Position numbers and translations under genes: made by a program. A stretch of 6,758 nucleotides of DNA from Acidobacteriota bacterium (GTDB lineage: Bacteria > Acidobacteriota > Polarisedimenticolia > JAPUIV01), in the NCBI GenBank assembly GCA_027296665.1, contig JAPUIV010000242.1, forward strand, positions 1-6,758. The letters run 5' to 3'. The notes under the pieces were generated by a model. The model ran no database searches and was not told the DNA's origin. It worked only from the letters and a program-made list of their open reading frames with translations. Of the stretch, positions 1 to 3,919 are shown in pieces; the first letter of the stretch is position 1, and every line of letters starts with the position of its first letter.

Positions 1-2
1 TC

Positions 3-158
3 GATGCCATCCGGTTCAACGAGAGCGGCCGCATGACGGAAGGACGCTGGCGGGAGCGGTGGACCCTGCGCCGTTGCGGGCGCCCGGTGCCCTACCTGGT
101 AACCTACACGGCGGATGGGTACGGCGAGGCGATGGTCGAGGTCGGCCCCGATCCGTGA
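3..158 (+). CDS. C-terminal end of an unidentified protein (partial, 5' end outside the window)
   Basis: An open frame enters from the left edge and gives 51 codons up to TGA at 156-158. The peptide runs from DAIRFNESGRM to MVEVGPDP. It contains a W-R-E-R-W-T-L pattern followed by a lone CG and a beta-strand-like V-P-Y-L-V-T-Y-T-A-D-G-Y-G segment. The overall look (W..W, then CG, then V.V.(F/Y)T.DG.G) resembles the C-terminus of small secreted or lipoprotein-type hypothetical proteins, but I do not recognise a named family. It converges on the minus-strand gene ending at 167, leaving only 8 bases between the two stop codons and no visible terminator. The frame is favoured because it is uninterrupted to the window edge and has a natural amino-acid mix. 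Function is unknown. Confidence 0.6.
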   Translation, partial: DAIRFNESGRMTEGRWRERWTLRRCGRPVPYLVTYTADGYGEAMVEVGPDP

Positions 159-166
159 TGACGTTT

Positions 167-1468
167 CTACTCAATGCGGTCAGGCGGGACGTACTTTTTC
201 CGGCGATACCATTTTCTTCCCAGGAGCTCGGCGGTTTTTTTCGCCGATTTGATGGTTGAATCGGTCACGGTCTTCACAGCTTGCGTGCTGAATTCCGTCA
301 CCTTCGGGGCTGTATCGCGTGCCGCCGAAACTGCCGATGAAGCTGATTGCGCCACAAAACCCAACGAGGCGGAAACCGTTTTCTGAGTGGCATCCCAACC
401 CTTCTTCACTACCTCCGGGGCCTTTTCCCGCAGTCTGGTCATTCCCTTCGAGACCATGGTTCGCGCCTGCTCGCTGTACACACCCATCTTCTCCTGGATC
501 CCGAGCCGGGCATCATTCACATCCCATTTTTCCAATGTCTGACACCGTTTCCGGGTGGTCTCTCCGACAACCAGCACCAACAATCCCGCACCGAATCCCT
601 GGGTAGCGGCGGAGGCGACCCAACCTACAATTGGAGTGCTGGAAAGAGATCGAAAAACCATACCCCCGACATTCAAGATGTTCACATAGGCGGCGATACG
701 GGCCACATCGATGAGGATCAACACGGTTTCCTTGATTGTCGGCCGGGAATAATAAATTCGAATGACCTTCACGGCCATGCCCGTGGTGCGCCCGATGGTA
801 ATGAGTGCATCGACGGACTGGTAGGGGGAAAGCATCACTCCGCCGGTGATATGGAGAGCGGCCCTTTTGACCTCCTCCTTTGCCTTGCCATCCAGGATCT
901 CGACCAATGGGATAACGAAAGTCTGCCGCACTCTCAGCAAACCGGCGAACAGATCATCAGATTGAGTTTTCTTCAGTCTCCGGGTCTCGGATAATCCGCT
1001 CCTGGCGGTAGTGCGCTCCTCATCCGAGAGCATCGGATTGCCGGCAAGTCTCGCCAGGAACCTGACGAGAAACTTGCGATGGCAATGCAAATCGTTGAGG
1101 GCCAGGTCCTTGGATAGCCTCGTTTTTGGCGGGGTGATCGAAGATGGTGTTCGAAGAAAGGCGACGGTGAACTTCACCGGGAACCAGGATAATCCCGCCA
1201 AGATCAGGATGGTGAGGACAATTGCGAGCGGTCGATTCAGCGTGGAGAGGAATTGATAGAATTTGGTGATTTCAACGACGACAAAGAAGAAAAGCAGAAT
1301 GCCAATCGCGAAAAAAAGATTCCGGGCAAGATTCCATAGGGCGCTGAATTCATCCCCCCAGCCCGCCAGCAACTCTTTGCCCTTCCGAAGGGTCAGAACG
1401 ATCCGCCAGGGTCTAAACACCTTCGCCCTCCTCGATTCCATCCTCTCACGAAATGGAGCCTCGGACAA
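167..1468 (-). CDS. DUF697/YcjF-like inner-membrane protein with amphipathic C-terminal tail
   Basis: The gene encodes 433 residues if read from TTG at 1468, or 424 from ATG at 1441. Neither start has a well-spaced ribosome site: GAGAGG directly abuts the ATG, and AGGG sits 2 nt before the TTG. Two strong membrane segments lie near residues 48-67 and 80-96. Residues about 195-310 match the DUF697 pattern known from YcjF/TIGR01620-type proteins: an S-P-Y-Q-S-V-D-A-L start, then I-R-I-Y-Y-S-R-P, a D-V-A-R-I-A-A-Y-V helix, and a hydrophobic hairpin near 278-302. Residues about 335-417 are a low-complexity Ala/Ser/Thr/Lys-rich amphipathic helix with V-K-K and T-V-like periodicity, as in LEA or apolipoprotein-like helices, ending in a basic patch (R-K-W-Y-R-R-K-K). 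The family is membrane-associated with no assigned biochemical activity. The gene appears monocistronic, convergent with the partial gene at the left and divergent from the desaturase. Gene identity is confident; role is unknown. Confidence 0.85.
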   Translation of the reverse strand: MSEAPFRERMESRRAKVFRPWRIVLTLRKGKELLAGWGDEFSALWNLARNLFFAIGILLFFFVVVEITKFYQFLSTLNRPLAIVLTILILAGLSWFPVKFTVAFLRTPSSITPPKTRLSKDLALNDLHCHRKFLVRFLARLAGNPMLSDEERTTARSGLSETRRLKKTQSDDLFAGLLRVRQTFVIPLVEILDGKAKEEVKRAALHITGGVMLSPYQSVDALITIGRTTGMAVKVIRIYYSRPTIKETVLILIDVARIAAYVNILNVGGMVFRSLSSTPIVGWVASAATQGFGAGLLVLVVGETTRKRCQTLEKWDVNDARLGIQEKMGVYSEQARTMVSKGMTRLREKAPEVVKKGWDATQKTVSASLGFVAQSASSAVSAARDTAPKVTEFSTQAVKTVTDSTIKSAKKTAELLGRKWYRRKKYVPPDRIE

Positions 1469-1612
1469 ATCCCTAGCGGTTCGGGGCCAAAGATCGCTTT
1501 CCTTGACACTCCACCCGCCCTCGTGGTCTACTGTGGCCCAGTTGCCAGGCTCGGCCGGTGGCCAGCTTCAGGCCGGCAAGATGAGGCCAATTGGCGGTGG
1601 GAAGGGATTTAC

Positions 1613-1641
1613 TTGATTTTTCGAGCCTGAGGCAGGATATT
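1613..1641 (+). promoter_or_regulatory. Candidate sigma-70 promoter for the desaturase gene
   Basis: TTGATT (1613-1618) and GATATT (1636-1641) are separated by 17 bases, each matching the -35 and -10 consensus at 4 of 6 positions. The expected start would be near 1648, giving an untranslated leader of about 100 nt before the desaturase ATG at 1752. The roughly 280-base divergent intergenic region otherwise shows no gene. No convincing promoter was found for the minus-strand neighbour. This is a pattern match only. Confidence 0.35.
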
Positions 1642-1712
1642 CACTTAAAAAGTTCTCCTTATCTGGAGCGCTTTTTCACTAGAATTGTAATTCAGAAAAC
1701 CAGAAAAATCAG

Positions 1713-1739
1713 CCCGGAAACCGGGTCAGATTAGGGGAG
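1713..1739 (+). promoter_or_regulatory. Leader hairpin and Shine-Dalgarno site of the desaturase
   Basis: A 5-bp stem CCCGG-AAA-CCGGG (1713-1725) lies 7 nt upstream of a strong Shine-Dalgarno sequence AGGGGAG (1733-1739). The ATG at 1752, the only one in the desaturase frame, is 12 nt after this site. An out-of-frame ATG at 1742 is only 2 nt after it and opens a six-codon reading frame that ends at TAA 1760-1762, inside the desaturase start region. The site therefore identifies the desaturase start, although its spacing is longer than ideal. Confidence 0.4.
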
Positions 1740-1751
1740 AAATGGCGCGAA

Positions 1752-2783
1752 ATGGTGGTTAATTCAGGATCCGCCAATACGCAGGAGACCAGGCCGGATT
1801 GGTACCATGAAATCTCGAGGTTCGCGAAACCGAATCTCCGGAAGGCGATCTGGCAACTCCTCAATACCTTTATTCCCTACTCCGCCCTGTGGGTGCTGAT
1901 GATCTACACGATTCAAAAAGGGTATTCCTACTGGATTACCCTGGGTTTGGCGGTGGTGGCCGCCTCCCTGCTGATACGCATTTTCATCTTTTTCCACGAT
2001 TGCTGTCATGGCTCCTTTTTTGCCTCGCGCCGGGCGAACCGGATTCTGGGGTATATCGCCGGCCTGTTGACCTTCACACCGTTCGAGGACTGGCGGCGTT
2101 GGCACAACGCGCATCATTCATCCTCGGGAGATCTGGACCGCCGGGGCGCGGGCGACGTGTGGATACTGACGGTGGAGGAGTACCTGGCGGCGCCCTTTTG
2201 GAAGCGCATCGGTTACCACTTCACCCGGAATCCTTTCTCCCTGTTCGGCGTGGGGCCGGCAGCCGTCTTCTTGATTGAGCAGCGGTTCCCTCACAAGGGA
2301 GCCGGAAAACCCGAAGCCTTTAGCGTGAATTTCACCAACCTGGCGATTCTGGCCACCATCGGGGTGGCGAGCCTGACCATTGGATTTCGGACCTTCCTCT
2401 TGATTCAGTTGCCCGTTTTGCTGATTTCCGGGGCCATCGGTCTGTGGTTATTCTACGTTCAACACCAGTTTGACGGGGTGTATTGGGCCCGCCATGGGGA
2501 GTTTGACCCAACGAGGGCCGCTCTGGAAGGAAGTTCTTACTACAAGTTGCCCAAGGTGCTGCAATGGATCTCGGGCAACATCGGCCTGCATCACATCCAC
2601 CACGCTCGATCCGGTATTCCCAATTATCATCTGCAGCAGTGCTATGATGAGATTCCCGCCCTGCAGAAGGACGAGCCTCTGACCATTCTTCGCAGTCTCA
2701 AATCGTTGATGATGAACTTGTGGGATGAAAAGCAGCAGAAACTGGTGAGTTTCTGGTCTGTGAAGGCTGCGCCTCCCGAATAA
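1752..2783 (+). CDS. Membrane fatty acid desaturase (delta-12/omega-type, three histidine boxes)
   Basis: This 343-residue integral membrane di-iron enzyme should introduce a double bond into a fatty acyl chain using O2 and an electron donor such as ferredoxin. All three diagnostic boxes are present: H82-D-C-C-H86 (HxxxH) after a membrane helix, H118-N-A-H121-H122 (HxxHH), and H280-H-I-H283-H284 (HxxHH) near the C-terminus. A further conserved-type histidine is H238 in Y-V-Q-H-Q-F. Hydrophobic segments lie near 37-56, 62-81, 98-110, 195-212 and 214-236, giving the usual pairs of helices with the boxes facing the cytoplasm. Length is normal for bacterial members. Substrate and position specificity cannot be read from the sequence. 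The start is the only ATG in frame near the AGGGGAG site. The gene appears to be transcribed alone, with an intrinsic terminator about 50 nt past the TAA stop. An alternative within the superfamily would be a related hydroxylase or acetylenase. Confidence 0.93.
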   Translation: MVVNSGSANTQETRPDWYHEISRFAKPNLRKAIWQLLNTFIPYSALWVLMIYTIQKGYSYWITLGLAVVAASLLIRIFIFFHDCCHGSFFASRRANRILGYIAGLLTFTPFEDWRRWHNAHHSSSGDLDRRGAGDVWILTVEEYLAAPFWKRIGYHFTRNPFSLFGVGPAAVFLIEQRFPHKGAGKPEAFSVNFTNLAILATIGVASLTIGFRTFLLIQLPVLLISGAIGLWLFYVQHQFDGVYWARHGEFDPTRAALEGSSYYKLPKVLQWISGNIGLHHIHHARSGIPNYHLQQCYDEIPALQKDEPLTILRSLKSLMMNLWDEKQQKLVSFWSVKAAPPE

Positions 2784-2804
2784 GCCATTCTTTCCAAAAA
2801 CATA

Positions 2805-2833
2805 TAAAAAATATCATTTTTGCATATTTTTTA
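2805..2833. repeat. AT-only perfect inverted repeat
   Basis: TAAAAAATAT (2805-2814) and ATATTTTTTA (2824-2833) are perfect 10-bp reverse complements around a 9-base centre (CATTTTTGC). It lies 21 bases after the desaturase stop and ends exactly where the GC-rich terminator stem starts. It could be a protein site, a melting-prone element, or an RNA stem that aids 3' processing. No function can be assigned. Confidence 0.5.
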
Positions 2834-2859
2834 CCCGGGCCACTCCTGCCTGGGTTTTT
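2833..2859 (+). terminator. Intrinsic terminator after the desaturase gene
   Basis: ACCCGGGC (2833-2840) pairs with GCCTGGGT (2848-2855), 8 bp including one G-U, over a 7-base loop. Counting T2855, which closes the stem, a run of five T (2855-2859) follows. It starts 50 nt after the desaturase stop codon. The stem is strong and the U tract is short but adequate. On the minus strand no U tract follows, so it is directional for the desaturase transcript. Confidence 0.7.
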
Positions 2860-2879
2860 GCGGTCGATTTGACCGCAAA
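2857..2879. promoter_or_regulatory. Perfect 9-bp dyad, candidate operator over a promoter
   Basis: TTTGCGGTC (2857-2865) and GACCGCAAA (2871-2879) are exact reverse complements flanking GATTT. No U tract follows on either strand, so it is not a terminator. Its right arm contains the TTGACC -35 box (2869-2874) of the promoter just downstream. A 23-bp dyad centred there is the classic geometry for a dimeric transcription factor. The regulator is unknown. Confidence 0.5.
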
Positions 2880-2897
2880 GAGGAGATGGGGTATAAA
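2869..2897 (+). promoter_or_regulatory. Near-consensus sigma-70 promoter
   Basis: TTGACC (2869-2874) and TATAAA (2892-2897) are each 5 of 6 matches to consensus with the ideal 17-base spacing. Transcription would start near 2904. This is the best promoter match I see in the window. It does not point directly at a protein gene, as the next start codon with a good ribosome site is at 3191. Its product would be the structured RNA region that follows, either as a free RNA or as a long leader. Confidence 0.6.
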
Positions 2898-2903
2898 TAA
2901 GCC

Positions 2904-3096
2904 CTCAAATCCGTGTTAGGGCGGACCGGGAGTCACGTCGAGATAGCCTACGACTTCCCCTTTACCAAGCGCGTCTCGCTGTAACCTGTCTCCCCCCACG
3001 GATCACGGTTGATAGACGGCATCAATCAACCCCCTTGATTGATTATTGTCGTTGGTCCCGGGAGAAACGCTCTGCATCGATGTGGGGCGTTTTCTC
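2904..3096 (+). ncRNA. Candidate structured RNA (small RNA or cis-regulatory leader), novel or unrecognised
   Basis: Between a strong promoter and a terminator-like stem lies about 190 nt of dense potential structure. A long-range helix pairs ATCCGTG (2909-2915) with CACGGAT (2997-3003) and can extend by GGG (2919-2921) with CCC (2994-2996) across a 3-nt bulge. Inside it are a hairpin GGGAGTC (2928-2934) with GACTTCCC (2952-2959, one bulge) and a small hairpin AGCG-CGTCT-CGCT (2968-2980), giving a junction-like fold. After it, GGTTGAT (3007-3013) can pair with ATCAACC (3025-3031), or ATCAATCAA (3021-3029) with TTGATTGAT (3035-3043), but not both. I do not recognise tRNA, tmRNA, SRP RNA, 6S RNA or a known riboswitch core. 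The short open frames here on both strands lack proper starts. All pairings are read by eye and no energy calculation was run. Confidence 0.4.
3062..3096 (+). terminator. Terminator-like long hairpin closing the RNA region
   Basis: The left arm 3062-3076 (GAGAAACGCTCTGCA) pairs with the right arm 3081-3096 (TGTGGGGCGTTTTCTC), giving 15 pairs including three G-U and one bulged T, over a TCGA loop. The upper GC-containing stem is flanked by an A-rich left and T-rich right side (AAACG and CGTTTTCTC), as in bidirectional intrinsic terminators. The T run is partly inside the stem and interrupted by C, so efficiency is uncertain. It sits just upstream of the next promoter. Confidence 0.45.
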
Positions 3097-3113
3097 ATTG
3101 TGGCCCATTCTAT

Positions 3114-3142
3114 TTCTCACCACTGTTCTACCTCCTTTTAAT
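3114..3142 (+). promoter_or_regulatory. Candidate promoter of the selenoprotein-kinase operon
   Basis: TTCTCA (3114-3119, 4 of 6) and TTTAAT (3137-3142, 5 of 6) are 17 bases apart. The predicted start near 3149 gives a leader of about 40 nt before the ATG at 3191, which has a strong AGGAGG site at 3180-3185 with 5-nt spacing. It lies directly after the terminator-like stem, so the operon could be transcribed independently of the RNA upstream. Confidence 0.4.
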
Positions 3143-3190
3143 ATGGTGGATCGTGCCCTGGAGATGGCATACTTCCCACAGGAGGTTCTC

Positions 3191-3619
3191 ATGAAACGGA
3201 TGTTCTTCTGGGAAAGAAATCGGATTGCCGGGTCGGTCCTGGTTCCCCTTGCCGTCCTGCTTGCGGTCGGCTGTTCACAACCGACCGGAGTTTCTTCCGG
3301 GGGGGGAGTCGATTCCCCGGCCGAAGTCCAGGCTCGGCTGGTCTATTTTGCGATGCCTGGGTGACAGTTTTGCGCGAAAGTGACGGCCATCGTGAATGGC
3401 CTTGAACAGGAGTACAACGGTATTTTGGATTGCGACATACAGGACGCCACAACCGAGGAAAGCAGGGCCCGAATCCAGGGATTCGGCTTCGCCAATCATG
3501 GCCTGGTTGTATTCGATCGAAGCGGAACCCTTCGAGCCAAACTTGACGGCCACATGCTGGGAGAAAGGGAGATCCGCGCCGCCATCGAGACGGCGCTACA
3601 GGAAGAAAAGGGAGGGTGA
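3191..3619 (+). CDS. Putative selenocysteine-containing thioredoxin-like lipoprotein (in-frame TGA at 3362-3364)
   Basis: Starting at ATG 3191 behind AGGAGG (3180-3185), the frame runs 57 codons, meets TGA at 3362, then continues openly for 84 codons to TGA at 3617. Read through, it is 142 residues. A basic N-terminus and hydrophobic stretch (about 12-27) end in a lipobox A-V-G-C28, indicating export and lipid anchoring. A linker follows, then a strand R-L-V-Y-F and the segment F-A-M-P-G-U58-Q-F-C61. This aligns position by position with F-W-A-P-W-C-G-P-C of thioredoxin, so the TGA replaces the first, nucleophilic Cys of CxxC. The rest fits the fold: helix to about 76, strand with D80-C-D, helix, strand G-L-V-V-F-D-R-S-G (104-112), and final helix to about 139. 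The usual cis-Pro position is H103. A SECIS-like hairpin lies at 3385-3401. A two-electron redox role outside the cytoplasm is inferred. Alternatives are a nonsense-mutated pseudogene or a base-call error. Downstream genes are tightly linked. Confidence 0.75.
3385..3401 (+). promoter_or_regulatory. Candidate bacterial SECIS element
   Basis: GGCCAT (3385-3390) pairs perfectly with ATGGCC (3396-3401) over the 5-nt loop CGTGA. Bacterial SECIS elements are hairpins inside the reading frame just 3' of the UGA, with a small apical loop carrying a G in its first two positions that SelB recognises. Here the loop begins 26 nt after the UGA and has G at its second position, consistent with that description. 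The hairpin is within coding sequence (T-A-I-V-N-G-L). A 6-bp stem can occur by chance, so it is supporting evidence only. Confidence 0.5.
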
Positions 3620-3624
3620 CCTCC
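3611..3624 (+). promoter_or_regulatory. Hairpin at the selenoprotein stop codon that would mask a Shine-Dalgarno-like site
   Basis: GGAGG (3611-3615) pairs perfectly with CCTCC (3620-3624) around a GTGA tetraloop of the stable GNRA class. The selenoprotein stop TGA (3617-3619) lies inside the loop. GGAGG is the only Shine-Dalgarno-like sequence before the next ATG at 3638 but is 22 nt away. Ribosomes terminating at the UGA would open the stem, suggesting coupling of the two genes. Confidence 0.35.
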
Positions 3625-3637
3625 GGCCATTTTATTC

Positions 3638-3919
3638 ATGCCTCAATGGTACCTGTACATGGTTCGCTGCAGAACGGGGACCCTCTACACCGGGATTGCG
3701 ATCGACGTATCCCGGCGCCTGGAGGAGCACCGGAAGAATGGGCGCAAGGGCGCCAAGTATCTTCGGGGCAGGGGCCCGCTGGAACTGGTTCTGAAGAGTT
3801 TGATCGGTTCAAGGGGGCTCGCGTTGATGGTGGAAGACAGGATCAAAAAATTGCCCAAGTCGCGCAAGGAGCAGCTGGTGGAACATTCGAGGAACTGCGA
3901 AATTAATTGGGGGAGATGA
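3638..3919 (+). CDS. GIY-YIG superfamily protein, YhbQ/UPF0213 type
   Basis: A 93-residue stand-alone GIY-YIG domain. Motifs in order: W4-Y-L-Y-M (the GIY strand), L16-Y-T-G-I (the YIG strand), D23-V-S-R-R-L-E-E-H31 with the conserved Arg/His, K37-G-A-K-Y-L-R-G-R-G, and a late acidic residue E66 in M-V-E-D-R-I-K-K-L, the expected metal-binding Glu. Pattern and length (about 90-100) match E. coli YhbQ closely. The superfamily includes endonucleases; YhbQ-type proteins are small DNA-acting nucleases of uncertain physiological role, and cytoplasmic. The start at ATG 3638 has no near ribosome site and lies 18 nt after the preceding stop, in the same frame. The stop overlaps the kinase start (ATGA, 3916-3919), so the gene is co-transcribed and probably translationally coupled in both directions. 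Family assignment is firm; cellular task is not. Confidence 0.92.
   Translation: MPQWYLYMVRCRTGTLYTGIAIDVSRRLEEHRKNGRKGAKYLRGRGPLELVLKSLIGSRGLALMVEDRIKKLPKSRKEQLVEHSRNCEINWGR

Noticed and set aside
347..994. Plus-strand open frame of 215 codons opposite the DUF697 gene
   Set aside because: The composition is rich in His, Gly, Asp and Gln without any fold-like pattern, while the minus strand encodes clear membrane segments and a DUF697 region.
2901..2985. Short open frames on both strands in the RNA region (plus strand ending V-E-I-A-Y-D-F-P-F-T-K-R-V-S-L; minus strand ending G-E-V-V-G-Y-L-D-V-T-P-G-P-P)
   Set aside because: Both look superficially protein-like, possibly a gene remnant, but they are under 30 codons, lack a ribosome site with a start, and overlap each other. 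The base-pairing structure explains the region better.
2904..3043. tRNA-Sec (selC), SRP RNA or 6S RNA in the structured intergenic region
   Set aside because: There is no T-arm GTTCGAA-type sequence or acceptor stem, no SRP GGAAGCAGCC-type loop, and the ends do not pair as in 6S RNA.
3035..3190. Extension of the lipoprotein upstream to TTG 3035
   Set aside because: The ATG at 3191 has a strong AGGAGG site and begins a proper lipoprotein signal. The extension would bury the signal sequence internally and runs through hairpins and a promoter.
3617..3640. Second selenocysteine read-through at TGA 3617, which would fuse the redox protein to the in-frame GIY-YIG protein
   Set aside because: The TGA comes after a complete fold, there is no Cys-motif context, and the GIY-YIG protein has a natural start (M-P-Q-W-Y-L-Y) like YhbQ. 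Treated as a true stop.
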